From CAZRDB01 sp964598695 (GTDB taxonomy: Bacteria; Armatimonadota; Zipacnadia; UBA1398), in contig CAZRDB010000060.1 of the NCBI GenBank assembly GCA_964598695.1, positions 1 through 25,569 on the forward strand: 25,569 nt of DNA, given 5' to 3'. The notes below the pieces were generated by a model. The model made no database searches. It had not been told where the DNA came from and saw only the letters and a program-made list of their open reading frames with translations. The position numbers were made by a program, and so were the translations under genes. Shown one piece after another: positions 7,884 through 15,655 of this stretch (within the stretch, counting starts at the first letter, position 1; the number at the start of each line of letters is the position of its first letter).

Positions 7884-8291
7884 TCAGTCGAAGATGTCGA
7901 AGATCTCGCCGAGCCAGCCCTCGCGACGGCGCCGGTGGGGCCTGCCCTGACGGTCGAACGAGGCCCGGCGGTCGTAGTCGTCGTCGTCCTCGTCGCGCCG
8001 GCGGCGGTCGTGGCGGTCGTCGTCGCGGGAGCGTTCCGGTGCGGCGGGAGCCTGCTGGGGCGGGGGAGGCGCGTACTGCGGGGGAGGGAGATCCTCGACG
8101 CGTGGGGGCGGCGGCGGGGCGCCCCCCGCGGCAACTCCGGTCGGCTCAGGGCCTCCCGCCGCGGCGTAGGCGAGGATCTTGTCCAGCTCGCCGCGCTCCA
8201 GCCAGACTCCTTTGCAGCCGGGGCAGATGTCGACTTCGACCTCGTAGCGCACGATGGCGCGCAGTCTCTCGCCACAGACGGGGCATTGCAT
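7884..8291 (-). CDS. zf-TFIIB zinc-ribbon protein with Pro-rich and charged tail
   Basis: A 135-residue protein. MQCPVCGERLRAI and DICPGCKGVWLERGELDKIL make a two-CXXC zinc ribbon of the zf-TFIIB family; the LERGELDKI helix is its signature. The remainder is low complexity: a Pro- and Gly-rich stretch, then an Asp/Arg-rich stretch (RDDDRHDRRRRDEDDDDY), ending in GEIFDIFD. ATG at 8291 gives the canonical MxCPVC start, but a GTG nine nt upstream sits closer to the GGAGAGG SD and could be used. It converges with the flavoprotein gene, 13 nt apart. The role of the family is unknown; the zinc ribbon suggests protein or nucleic-acid contacts. Confidence 0.88.
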   Translation of the reverse strand: MQCPVCGERLRAIVRYEVEVDICPGCKGVWLERGELDKILAYAAAGGPEPTGVAAGGAPPPPPRVEDLPPPQYAPPPPQQAPAAPERSRDDDRHDRRRRDEDDDDYDRRASFDRQGRPHRRRREGWLGEIFDIFD

Positions 8292-8348
8292 CGCAGGCAC
8301 GGTCCTCTCCGACGCGGGGCCGCGGTGGTCCGATCTCACCCCGCCATT

Positions 8349-9509
8349 CTACCACGCCCCGGGGTAGGGCCAGTTCTCGGCCGCCCGCTGCATCAGCTCG
8401 GCGATGGGGAGCCGGGAGGGGCACCGCGCTTCGCACTCGCGGCATCCGGTGCAGCGTCCGGGCTCGAGGCCGACGGCGCCGGCGGCCAGCCGCTCGGCAA
8501 GGCGCTTGGCCTCGTCCTCGGCCATGCTGGGGAGCAGCAGGCCGGAGTAGATCGCGAGCACCTCCGGGATCAGGATGCCCTCGGAGCACTCCCCGCAGTA
8601 GCCGCAGCCGTTGCAGAGGTGCTGGACGCTGGCGTACAGCTCGCGGACGCGCGCCGTCACGGCCGCGGCGGCCGCGTCGGTGAGAGGCCCGCGCTCGACG
8701 GCCCGGGCGCCCTCCTCGACCTGCGCGGCGTCGGTGAGGCCGCAGAGCGCCGTGGTGATCCCGGGCGTGCCGGCGACGAACCGGAGCGCCGTCTCGACGA
8801 ACGAGGCGCAGCCCTGCTCCTCGGCGATCGCGCGCAGGAGGGGCGAGGGATGGCCGAAGCGGCCACCGGCCAGCGGGTTCATCGCGACCACGCCGACGCC
8901 CTGCTCCCGGAGGAACCGGACGGCCTCGAGGCGTGAGGTGTCGAGCAGGTGGAACGGAAGGGTCACCATGTCGAAGGGGTAGGGCGACTCCGACCAGTAG
9001 CGGATGATGTCGGCGCTACCCGAGTGCGTGGTCATCCCGATGAAGTCGAACAGCCCCTCGGCGTGGGCGGCGAGAACGCCCTCGAGGAACCCCCCGGGCC
9101 GGACGGCCTCGGCGAAGACGGCGTCGCCGTGGCAGGCCCACAGCTGGTACATCTCGAGGTGGTCGACGCCCAGGATCTCCATCGAGCGCTCGATCTGCCG
9201 GCGGGCCTGGTCGGCCGTGCGGATCCCGAAGCCGGTCTCGGGCGCGTAGTTGCCCACGCCGTCGCCGCCGTTGCCGGGCGACGACTTGGCCGTGACGATC
9301 AGTCCCTCGCGCCGGCCGCGGATCCCGTGCGCGAGCCACGGCTCGGCCGTGCCTCCGCCATAGAGCGGAGCGACATCGAAGTAGTTGACGCCGAGTTCGA
9401 TGGCCGTGCCGATCGCCTCGACGGTCGTCGGCTCATCGGCGAACCGCATGCAGCCGTAGCTGAGGGAGGACAGGCTCCAGCCCGTCCTCCCGGCATGGCG
9501 ATAGACCAT
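8349..9509 (-). CDS. Aldo/keto reductase with C-terminal double 4Fe-4S domain
   Basis: A 386-residue NAD(P)H oxidoreductase. The AKR barrel has the catalytic set D45, Y50, K75 and H127 (NYFDVAPLYGGG; VTAKSS; QLWACHGD). The last ~90 residues form a ferredoxin-like tail with C299, C302, C305 and C308 (CX2CX2CX2C) and C353, C356, C359 and C363 (CX2CX2CX3CP), enough for two 4Fe-4S clusters. Such fused AKRs are common in anaerobes and in Armatimonadota/Planctomycetota-type genomes, where they are thought to act on sugars or aldehydes coupled to an electron carrier. ATG at 9509 has GAGG 8 nt upstream. It follows the monooxygenase-fold gene by 30 nt in the same direction, so the two are probably one operon. 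The substrate is unknown. Confidence 0.9.
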   Translation of the reverse strand: MVYRHAGRTGWSLSSLSYGCMRFADEPTTVEAIGTAIELGVNYFDVAPLYGGGTAEPWLAHGIRGRREGLIVTAKSSPGNGGDGVGNYAPETGFGIRTADQARRQIERSMEILGVDHLEMYQLWACHGDAVFAEAVRPGGFLEGVLAAHAEGLFDFIGMTTHSGSADIIRYWSESPYPFDMVTLPFHLLDTSRLEAVRFLREQGVGVVAMNPLAGGRFGHPSPLLRAIAEEQGCASFVETALRFVAGTPGITTALCGLTDAAQVEEGARAVERGPLTDAAAAAVTARVRELYASVQHLCNGCGYCGECSEGILIPEVLAIYSGLLLPSMAEDEAKRLAERLAAGAVGLEPGRCTGCRECEARCPSRLPIAELMQRAAENWPYPGAW

Positions 9510-9539
9510 GGTACGCCTCGTTCCCCGACACCGACGCCG

Positions 9540-9824
9540 CTAAAGGCGCTCGACGACCTCCATGCGGACCTCACCTGCGAGGCACTCTCCGACCTTGCCG
9601 AGGAAGCCCTGGAAGTGGGGGGTGGCCATGTGGAGATCGAGCGCGGTCTGGCTCTCCCACTCCTCGAAGACGAGGAGCTGGGTGGGATCGTCGGCGATGC
9701 GGCAGGTGTCGTAGAGGATGCAGCCGGGCTCCTGCCGGCTGGGGATCGCCAGCTCGCGCAGGGCGTCGGCGACGAGCTGCTCCTTGCCCGGCTGTACGTC
9801 GATCCGGGCGATGAACTTCACCAT
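9540..9824 (-). CDS. Antibiotic biosynthesis monooxygenase (ABM)-domain protein
   Basis: A 94-residue single ABM / dimeric alpha-beta barrel protein. VKFIARIDVQPGKEQLVADA, PGCILYDTCR, LLVFEEWESQTALDLHMATP and HFQGFL follow the family pattern in order, including the His before the terminal helix. ATG at 9824 has AGGAGG 8 nt upstream. Family members such as YgiN and YdhR are quinol or small-molecule oxygenases or simply bind aromatic ligands; the ligand here is unknown. It is the first gene of an operon with the aldo/keto reductase, which suggests quinone or carbonyl detoxification (inference). Confidence 0.9.
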   Translation of the reverse strand: MVKFIARIDVQPGKEQLVADALRELAIPSRQEPGCILYDTCRIADDPTQLLVFEEWESQTALDLHMATPHFQGFLGKVGECLAGEVRMEVVERL

Positions 9825-9971
9825 GTGCGTTTCCTCCTGGTCCCCGCCCCGTGGCCTGGAGCCATTCGCCGGCTGCCGCGGGGATCCTCTCCGGGTGGGG
9901 CGCAGGAGACGGCGTCGCCATCCCCGAACGATGCTGGTGACGGCCGGAGTGTCGTGGCAGAGCGTTCGTGT

Positions 9972-10030
9972 CCCCTCTCCTCTCGAGCGTAGCGAGAAGG
10001 GAGAGGGGTGGCGCGAAGCGCCGGGGTGAG
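9972..10030. repeat. Dispersed palindromic intergenic repeat
   Basis: A long imperfect stem (CCCCTCTCCTCTCG at 9972-9985 against CGAGAAGGGAGAGGGG at 9993-10008, two bulged bases) is followed by GGCGC-GAA-GCGCC (10010-10022) and GGGGTGAGG. This order matches a REP-like element I recall from many GC-rich genomes. It lies between the divergent ABM gene and the CTCTT-repeat gene. Confidence 0.55.
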
Positions 10031-10104
10031 GCGCACTGGGCGACGGCACCGACTCCGAGGGCTGGAAAGGACCGGCAGCAGCGCCCTCACCGGTCGAGGC
10101 ACTC

Positions 10105-10127
10105 GTTGCGGCGGGGCACGCCGCAAC
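10105..10127 (+). promoter_or_regulatory. Perfect hairpin just upstream of the repeat gene
   Basis: GTTGCGGCG (10105-10113) pairs exactly with CGCCGCAAC (10119-10127) around a GGGCA loop. It ends 10 nt before the AAGGGG Shine-Dalgarno of the GTG at 10153. It could be the end of an upstream transcript, an attenuator or a 5' mRNA stabiliser; no T-run follows. Confidence 0.4.
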
Positions 10128-10152
10128 ACGACGGGACAAGGGGATCGACCCG

Positions 10153-10209
10153 GTGAGACGCTCTTCTCTTCTCTTCTCTTCTCTTCTCTTCTCTTCTCTT
10201 CTCCCGTAG
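10153..10209 (+). other. Start of the repeat-controlled gene, out of frame in this sequence
   Basis: GTG at 10153 has AAGGGG (10138-10143) at an ideal 9-nt spacing. It reads MRR, then the repeat-encoded SSLLF units, and stops at TAG 10207-10209 after 18 residues. The long frame downstream is one frame off. With nine or six CTCTT units the same GTG would read straight through: MRR, SSLLF units, then SRRRLSGLLVLLAAAGLL and the signal-peptide end GAARA. Confidence 0.6.
10161..10203 (+). repeat. CTCTT pentanucleotide tandem repeat (8 full copies)
   Basis: Eight perfect CTCTT units (10161-10200) plus CTC. A 5-bp unit changes the frame at every gain or loss. It encodes SSLLF repeats in the frame of the upstream GTG and sits exactly at the join between start codon and signal peptide of the next gene. 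Slipped-strand mispairing at this kind of tract is the established basis of phase variation in Neisseria opa genes, which use the same unit. Confidence 0.95.
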
Positions 10210-10228
10210 GCGGCTGAGCGGGCTTCTC

Positions 10229-12025
10229 GTGCTGCTGGCCGCGGCGGGGCTGCTCAGCGCCCAGGGCGCGGCGCGGGCCTCGCACCTGATCGACGTGGGC
10301 TGGTGGGATAGCACGGGATGGCACTCGCTCGAGCAGCCCGTGAGTCCGTGCTTCCAGCTCCGCATCCGCGTCACCCAGAGCGGCATGAGCATCTCTCCCC
10401 CCGGTGCAACCTGGGTCCTCGAGGGGCCGCTGGACGGCTGGGTGATCACCCCGCCGTCGGAGACCCATGTCAGTGCCACGAGCCCGTGGGGTACGCCGAG
10501 CGAGTGGGTGATCGCCACCGGTGCATTCACGGGTACCGAGACCGGCCGCAACGGGATGTGGCACGCGACCTGTACGCTCACGTGGCCGGGCATGATGGGC
10601 ATGCCTGGGACAACGGAGGTCGTCAGCACCACGTTCCGCATCACCAACATCACGATCGACTCCGTCGTCATCGAGCGGGCCCCGGGGGAGACGTCGATGG
10701 TCGTCCGTCAGGACGAGCCGTTCGTGACGTTCGACCGCCCCGGCGCCGCGCGATGGCTTGTGACGGTCGGTGACGGCAGCGAAGCACCGTCGAACTACCC
10801 GGGGACGTGCACACTGAGCCTAACCCCACTCGCGGGAGGCGTGAACCTGTCCGACACCGGGTCAGGGAGCCCGCCGACCACGTTCGTCGGACCCCTGACC
10901 GTGCCGGCCAAAGGCGCGGGCCTGTACTTCGCGCACTCGTTGGCTTGGGACAACGGCGCGATCGACACGACGGACGCGCTGTCCGGCATCCAGGTGACGG
11001 ACATCCAGCCGTACCGGTTCCACGTCACGGCTCCGCGGACGGCGGAGTTGTGCTTCAGAATCACGGTGAACGGCCCCCAGCGCTCACCCCTCGTCGCAAG
11101 CAAGCACCGGTGGTACCGGCCCGATGGCGTGCTGGAGCCAGCAGCGGGCACCTCCGCGCCGGCAGAAGCCGGTTCGGTGACCTACTCACTGCCCGACGTC
11201 CGCGCCTTCCCCCTCGCCGGGCTCTGGGCGTTCGCCGCGTCCTACAAGGACTCCCTCGGCGACCACTACCATGAGGGCGCCGGCAAGTGGACCCTGCCCA
11301 ACGCCTGGGCTCTGCCCATTCCGGGGTTCGCCTGCTACTACGATGCTGGCCAGATCGGTGAGGGTTGCCACTACGCCTGGTGCGGGATGGTGAGCGACGA
11401 GTTGGGGTTCATGTTCACGGGGCAGCCCGACCCAGGATCGTTCTATGCGGTCGAGCCAGTACCCGGGGCCAGCGGCGGCGTCGTGGCTGGCGGGACGACC
11501 CTGCAGGCTCTGCACAGCCTTCAGCACGCCGCCGTCGTGTTCTTCGCCGTCCACGGCCAGCCCAACGAGATCGGCTACGGGGGTGGCGAGGGCTCCGCGG
11601 GCGACGGCTCCCTGCTGACCACGGAGGATGTGGACTCGCTCCCCGACAATGCGTTCAGGGACCTGCGACTCGTCTGGACCACCGGCTGTGACAACTACAT
11701 CACCCAGTCAAGCGGATCCATCTGCGATGCCCTCATGCGCCATTGCGCCCAGTGCGTTGTGGGGAACACCGACACGGGCATCATCTGCGACACGACTACG
11801 GAGTTCCTCAACCGTGCGTGGAGCCTTCTCGCGAGCGGCTCAACCGTGGGCGACGCCATCCACCCAACGATCAAGCAGATGGCCTACGAGGGTTGGCCCG
11901 TGTATGACGCCCACCTGCTCGACAACCCCGCTACGCCAGCGCACGAGGGGATCAAGGTCAGCAACGAGGACCAGACCATCTCCCCGGCCTTCACCGTCCG
12001 TCTCGTTCCTGAGGAGGGTCCGTGA
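10229..12025 (+). CDS. Secreted caspase/CHAT-like (clan CD) protein, probably phase-variable
   Basis: The open frame gives 598 residues from GTG 10229, but that codon has no SD and would yield a signal peptide lacking its basic start. The frame is open upstream through RRRLSGLLVLLAAAGLL, ending GAARA before SHL, which makes a complete signal peptide only if joined to GTG 10153 through the CTCTT tract. Residues ~20-370 are beta-rich and unrecognised (TWVLEGPLDGW, then repeated sandwich-like strands). Residues ~430-570 look like a CHAT/caspase fold: FFAVHGQ with H442, WTTGCDN with C487, and CVVGNTDTGIICDTTTEFLN plus ASGSTVGDAI as in the CHAT C-terminal half. H and C are 45 residues apart, which fits a clan CD dyad. 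The protein would act outside the cytoplasm. Its stop is one nt before the next ATG, so the two are coupled. Peptidase activity is inferred. Confidence 0.75.
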   Translation: MLLAAAGLLSAQGAARASHLIDVGWWDSTGWHSLEQPVSPCFQLRIRVTQSGMSISPPGATWVLEGPLDGWVITPPSETHVSATSPWGTPSEWVIATGAFTGTETGRNGMWHATCTLTWPGMMGMPGTTEVVSTTFRITNITIDSVVIERAPGETSMVVRQDEPFVTFDRPGAARWLVTVGDGSEAPSNYPGTCTLSLTPLAGGVNLSDTGSGSPPTTFVGPLTVPAKGAGLYFAHSLAWDNGAIDTTDALSGIQVTDIQPYRFHVTAPRTAELCFRITVNGPQRSPLVASKHRWYRPDGVLEPAAGTSAPAEAGSVTYSLPDVRAFPLAGLWAFAASYKDSLGDHYHEGAGKWTLPNAWALPIPGFACYYDAGQIGEGCHYAWCGMVSDELGFMFTGQPDPGSFYAVEPVPGASGGVVAGGTTLQALHSLQHAAVVFFAVHGQPNEIGYGGGEGSAGDGSLLTTEDVDSLPDNAFRDLRLVWTTGCDNYITQSSGSICDALMRHCAQCVVGNTDTGIICDTTTEFLNRAWSLLASGSTVGDAIHPTIKQMAYEGWPVYDAHLLDNPATPAHEGIKVSNEDQTISPAFTVRLVPEEGP

Positions 12026-12026
12026 C

Positions 12027-12980
12027 ATGTCCCCCAAGTACGCCTTCGCACTCACGGCTGTCATCATGTCGTCCATCGCGGCCCACGCCGACATCACGAT
12101 CGAGGAAGCGCGTACGGTGGCCGAGCGGGCTGCCCGTGGGTCCTTGGCCGGGGCAGAGGCCACGCGGGATGAGACGGGAGGCGTGGCGACCTACCACTTC
12201 CGGAGCAAGGACGCGGCGGGTCGCAAGGTCGGTGACTACGTCGTCGGAGCGAGCACGGGGCAACTGGCCTACTACGAACTCGCCCCCGTGCGCGCCAGCC
12301 GTGGGGGGCAGTCGGGGGAGCCGATCACCTGCGACCGAGCGCTGGCTATCGCCGAGGCGGAGGCAGAGCGACTCGGCGGTTCGGCGTCCGCGGGAGTGAA
12401 CTGGGCCGTGGCACCGGGGCGGCGCGGGGGCTGGACGGTGAACGGCGAGGGCCCGCTGGCGGGCGACCCACCACGTCACGGTCTGTCCGCCGAGTTCACG
12501 GTCGACGTGCTGCCGGACGGCGCGCTTCTCGCCTACAGCCAGAGGCTGCCGGACCCGGCGCGCACGGGCCTCCCGGTGTCCGTGACGCGCGAGCAGGCGA
12601 TCGCGACTGCACAGAGCGCCGTAGCCCAGCCGACCTACCTCCCGGTGGAGGAGCCTCGGCTCTTCGAGGGACGCGACGGCGTGGTGTGGACCGTCGAGTT
12701 GGGCGACCCGGCCGCGCCTGCCGAGGGGCGCGGCGGCAAGGGGCAGCCGCCAGTGTACATCGTACGCATCGACGCTCAGACCGGGGCGGTGCTGGAGACG
12801 GGGGGAACGACCGCGAAAGCCCCATCCAAGGGCACGAAGACGGGCCTGCGCCACAGCGGAGCCGTCGCGGACCCCCACCACCCGTTCCCCTGGCTCGCCC
12901 TCGGTGCCGGTGCCGTAGCGCTCGTCCTGCTCCTCACCGGCACGGCCCTCGTCGTCCGTCGGAGGCGCCGAGCCGCGTAG
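12027..12980 (+). CDS. PepSY-domain protein with signal peptide and C-terminal membrane anchor
   Basis: A 317-residue protein. Residues 1-22 (MSPKYAFALTAVIMSSIAAH) are a signal peptide cut near AHA. Three PepSY-like units follow: ITIEEARTVAERAARG, ITCDRALAIAEAEAERLGG and VTREQAIATAQSAVAQ, the last ending VYIVRIDAQTGAVLETGG, the classic PepSY close. Residues ~287-311 are one membrane helix followed by RRRRR, giving a type I, outside-facing protein; the hydrophobic-helix-plus-Arg end recalls CTERM sorting tails but has no recognised motif. ATG at 12027 uses GAGGAGGG inside the end of the previous gene, so translation is coupled to the caspase-like protein. PepSY domains occur in M4 peptidase propeptides and can inhibit peptidases, so an inhibitor, chaperone or anchor role for its neighbour is plausible. 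Confidence 0.85.
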   Translation: MSPKYAFALTAVIMSSIAAHADITIEEARTVAERAARGSLAGAEATRDETGGVATYHFRSKDAAGRKVGDYVVGASTGQLAYYELAPVRASRGGQSGEPITCDRALAIAEAEAERLGGSASAGVNWAVAPGRRGGWTVNGEGPLAGDPPRHGLSAEFTVDVLPDGALLAYSQRLPDPARTGLPVSVTREQAIATAQSAVAQPTYLPVEEPRLFEGRDGVVWTVELGDPAAPAEGRGGKGQPPVYIVRIDAQTGAVLETGGTTAKAPSKGTKTGLRHSGAVADPHHPFPWLALGAGAVALVLLLTGTALVVRRRRRAA

Positions 12981-12994
12981 TGCTCCCCTCCCTA

Positions 12995-13027
12995 ACCCTC
13001 CCCTCGCGGCCGTCGCGAGGGGAGGGT
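12995..13027 (+). terminator. 14-bp perfect hairpin after the PepSY gene
   Basis: ACCCTCCCCTCGCG (12995-13008) is exactly complementary to 13014-13027 around GCCGT. It lies 15 nt past the stop and closes the two-gene unit. The preceding CCCTCCCTA recalls the dispersed repeat type seen at 9972, so it may be a mobile repeat serving as a terminator. Confidence 0.65.
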
Positions 13028-13436
13028 CAGGACCACAGGGCGCGCCCATCTCCCCGTCCGGCCTGAGCCGGTCGGAGCCCTGCGGGCGAGGACCGTGACG
13101 AAGGCGCAAGACGGAGCCTTGCCCGCGGGCCCGTTAGGGTCCCACCAGGCTCCGCCTGGTTCCCCCTACGTGGCCCCTCCGAAGGACGGCTCGGGGTCGG
13201 GGCCGGCGCAGCCGCCCCCCGGGTGCTGTTGGGAGTTGGCCGCGGCCGGTGGGACCGACGCCCCAAGGAGGCCCCTGCGCCCTCGGCGCCGAAAGCTGCT
13301 CCGCGTTGGGACGCACTTCACCGCAGATGGCAGTCATCGCCGGGGCCGGCGGGTGGGACCTCGCCCGGGCCGCCGACCATGCCGCGCGCCCGGGACGCGC
13401 GCGGCGGGGTGACGACGGCAGGGAGCGCCCATATCG
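13028..13436. other. Intergenic region with two hairpins, no gene seen
   Basis: I find no coding segment with family resemblance. ACCAGGC-TCC-GCCTGGT (13144-13160) and a 9-bp stem 13381-13389/13397-13405 (GCCGCGCGC and its complement, 7-nt loop) are the visible structures. The second lies shortly before the ATP-grasp gene. No promoter boxes can be assigned with confidence. Confidence 0.3.
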
Positions 13437-14639
13437 ATGAAGGTGCTGGTGCTTGGGTCGGACACCCAGAGCTTCCTCGCGACCGTGCGCTCGCTCGGGC
13501 GGCGCGGCGGCGAGGTGCATATCGGCTGGCACGACCCGAGATCGCCGGCCAGCCGCTCGCGCTACATCGCGCGGAGGCACGATCTGCCGGCCTTCAGCCT
13601 CGCGTCGGACGAGTGGAAGTCGGCGCTGATCGATCTCCTCGCGCGGGAGCGCTTCGACCTTGTACTGCCGGTGCACGACCGCGAACTGCTGATCCTGCAG
13701 ACCTACCGCGACGACCTGGACGGGCGCGGGTCCCGGCTCTACCTCCTCGACGAGGAGGTCTTCCGAACGACCTACGACAAGCTGCGGACGGCGCGGCTCG
13801 CGGAGGCGGCGGGAGTGCCCACCCCGAGGCAGATGCGGGTCGGCCCCGCGACCGACGCCGGCCACGTGATCGAGACCGTCGGACTCCCGGCGTGGATCAA
13901 GCCCGCGCGGTCGGTCGAGTTGCGAGCCCCCGACGATCGGCACCTCGCGCTCAAGGCGACGTCGGCCGACGAGGTGGCGGCCTGTCTCGCGACCCTGCCC
14001 GACGACGACGCGGTGGCTCAGGCGCACTTCCCGGGCGAGGCCATCACCTGCGATGCGCTGGTCGCCGACGGGGAGATCCTGCTCCTGCACCAGGCATCCC
14101 TGCTCCACCTGTCGTTCGGCGGAGGGTGCGGGGTCTACCGGAGGACCGACCTCCCCGACCCGTACCTGCGCGACGCCTGCGAGCGTCTGACGCGCGCGCT
14201 CGCCTACACGGGGCAGATCAACTTCGACTACCGGGTCGACCGCGGCACCGGCGCGTGGGTGCTGCTCGAGATCAACCCCCGCTTCGCGGCGCCGCTTCCG
14301 CTCGCGCTGGCCGCGGGCGCGGACTTCCCGTACCGCCTCTACCAGCTCCTCGTCGCGGGGGACCGCCAGGTGCCCCAGGAGTACCGCACCGATCTCCGGT
14401 GCCGGAACCTCACGGGCGACCTGGTGTGGCACCTGCGGAACCTGCGGGCCGACCGCTCCGACCCGGCGCTGCCGACGCGCCCTCTCGGCAGGGCGGCGCG
14501 GGATCTGCTCGCCATGTTCTCGCCCCGTGACCGCAACGACACGCTTGTGCTTGACGACCCCGTGCCGGGCCTGGTGGAGCTGGCGCGACTGGGGCCGGAG
14601 CTGCTCGGTCGGATCCGCAAGTCCCGAGAGGCCAGGTGA
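13437..14639 (+). CDS. ATP-grasp domain protein
   Basis: A 400-residue carboxylate-amine/thiol ligase-fold protein. MKVLVLGSDTQSFLATVRSL opens a Rossmann-like pre-ATP-grasp domain (about 1-110). An ATP-grasp domain follows with WIKPARS as the nucleotide-binding strand, AHFPGEAITCDALVADG, and NFDYRVDRGTGAWVLLEINP, where E278 and N280 are the usual Mg-binding pair. The C-terminal ~100 residues are basic and specific to this subgroup. ATG at 13437 has GGGAG 11 nt upstream. Proteins of this type frequently pair with polysaccharide deacetylases and glycosyltransferases in surface-polysaccharide loci, where they may add an amino acid or other carboxylate; the downstream deacetylase, 7 nt away, fits that picture. 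The substrate is unknown. Confidence 0.9.
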   Translation: MKVLVLGSDTQSFLATVRSLGRRGGEVHIGWHDPRSPASRSRYIARRHDLPAFSLASDEWKSALIDLLARERFDLVLPVHDRELLILQTYRDDLDGRGSRLYLLDEEVFRTTYDKLRTARLAEAAGVPTPRQMRVGPATDAGHVIETVGLPAWIKPARSVELRAPDDRHLALKATSADEVAACLATLPDDDAVAQAHFPGEAITCDALVADGEILLLHQASLLHLSFGGGCGVYRRTDLPDPYLRDACERLTRALAYTGQINFDYRVDRGTGAWVLLEINPRFAAPLPLALAAGADFPYRLYQLLVAGDRQVPQEYRTDLRCRNLTGDLVWHLRNLRADRSDPALPTRPLGRAARDLLAMFSPRDRNDTLVLDDPVPGLVELARLGPELLGRIRKSREAR

Positions 14640-14646
14640 GTCGCCC

Positions 14647-15630
14647 GTGGTCGAGACGGATCCGGTGCGCGCCGAGTGCGCCGCCGCGGCGATGGAGGGC
14701 TCGCGTTGGGACAGCCGAGCGGCCATCCTGTGGTACCACGGGGTGACCGACCGGTCGGCCGAGTCGGTGGACTCGCCGGACCTGCAGGTCCCGCTCGCGC
14801 TGTTCGAGGCTCAGATGCGGCTGGTCGCACGCCACTGCCGGCCTCTGCCGCTCTCCGAGGTGGTCGTCAGGCTCCGCGCGGATCGGCCGCTGCCCCGTCG
14901 GGCGGTGTGCATCACGTTCGATGACGCCTACGCCAACGTCCACCGTTGCGCGCTGCCGGTGCTCCGCCGGCTCGGGCTCCCCGCCTGCCTGTTCGTGGCG
15001 CCCGACCTGTCCTCGGCCGGTCGGCTCACCTGGTGGGATCTGGTCGCTCGCCTCGCGCGCGGCGGGACGCCGCTCTCGCTCGACCTGGGGAGCCGCGCGG
15101 CGGAGCTGACCGCCGACACGCTCCCTGAGGTGCTGCAGTGGCTGAAGGAGCTGCCGGACGGGGCGCGGAGTGAGGCGGTCGCCCGGCTGCGCGAGCGGGC
15201 CCCCGAGGCCGATGGGAGCCCCGGGGAGTCGGCGCTGATGTCCCCGGAGGAGGTACGCGACTGGTCGCGGGCCGGGCAAGAGGTGGGGAGTCACACGATG
15301 ACGCACGGCATCCTCAGTCGTGTGCCTCCCGACCGGCTCGCGTACGAGGTCGGGCGGTCGCGCGAGATCCTGCGCGACCTCACCGGGTGCGCGGTCGACC
15401 TGTTCTGCTACCCCAACGGCAAGAGACCGGACATGAGCGAGGCGACCCGCGAGGCGCTCGTGAAGGCGGGTTATGCGGGCGCTACGACCACGATCCGCGG
15501 GAGGGCGAGCGGCCGCAGCGATCCCCTGGCGCTCCCCCGTCTCAACGGCAACGTGGGCCTCGCGCGGTTCGTGCTCGCGCTCACCGGCGTCGAGGATTCG
15601 GTGCGCGCCCTCCTGCGCAAGGGCGACTGA
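14647..15630 (+). CDS. Polysaccharide deacetylase (CE4)
   Basis: A 327-residue NodB-homology protein. LWYHGV opens the domain; TFDDAY carries D92 (base) and D93 (metal), and SHTMTH carries H216 and H220, the metal ligands. FCYPNGKRPDMS is motif 3. All key residues are present, so it should remove acetyl groups from an N-acetylated glycan in a metal-dependent way. A long helical insert rich in Arg and Glu (about 145-205) is larger than in minimal NodB domains. GTG at 14647 is preceded by AGGTGAG and starts 7 nt after the ATP-grasp stop; an ATG at 14692 (MEGSRWDS) is the alternative. No clear signal peptide is seen, which fits a cytoplasmic role during polysaccharide or glycolipid assembly. Confidence 0.9.
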   Translation: MVETDPVRAECAAAAMEGSRWDSRAAILWYHGVTDRSAESVDSPDLQVPLALFEAQMRLVARHCRPLPLSEVVVRLRADRPLPRRAVCITFDDAYANVHRCALPVLRRLGLPACLFVAPDLSSAGRLTWWDLVARLARGGTPLSLDLGSRAAELTADTLPEVLQWLKELPDGARSEAVARLRERAPEADGSPGESALMSPEEVRDWSRAGQEVGSHTMTHGILSRVPPDRLAYEVGRSREILRDLTGCAVDLFCYPNGKRPDMSEATREALVKAGYAGATTTIRGRASGRSDPLALPRLNGNVGLARFVLALTGVEDSVRALLRKGD

Positions 15631-15655
15631 CCGAACCGGGCGTGCGGGCGGGGGC

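Noticed and set aside
10008..10217. A 69-codon frame through the dispersed repeat and the CTCTT tract
   Set aside because: It starts inside the palindromic repeat, has no useful SD and no family resemblance; only the repeat-encoded SSLLF part is meaningful, and in the frame of GTG 10153.
12947..12980. A sorting signal of the PEP-CTERM or LPXTG type at the end of the PepSY protein
   Set aside because: There is a helix followed by RRRRR, but no PEP, LPXTG or other recognised motif precedes it; a plain membrane anchor explains it.
13134..14726. A 530-codon minus-strand frame across the ATP-grasp gene, and a similar one at 3150-4736 across the GH172 gene
   Set aside because: Both are shadows of plus-strand genes with clear family motifs and have no recognisable protein features.
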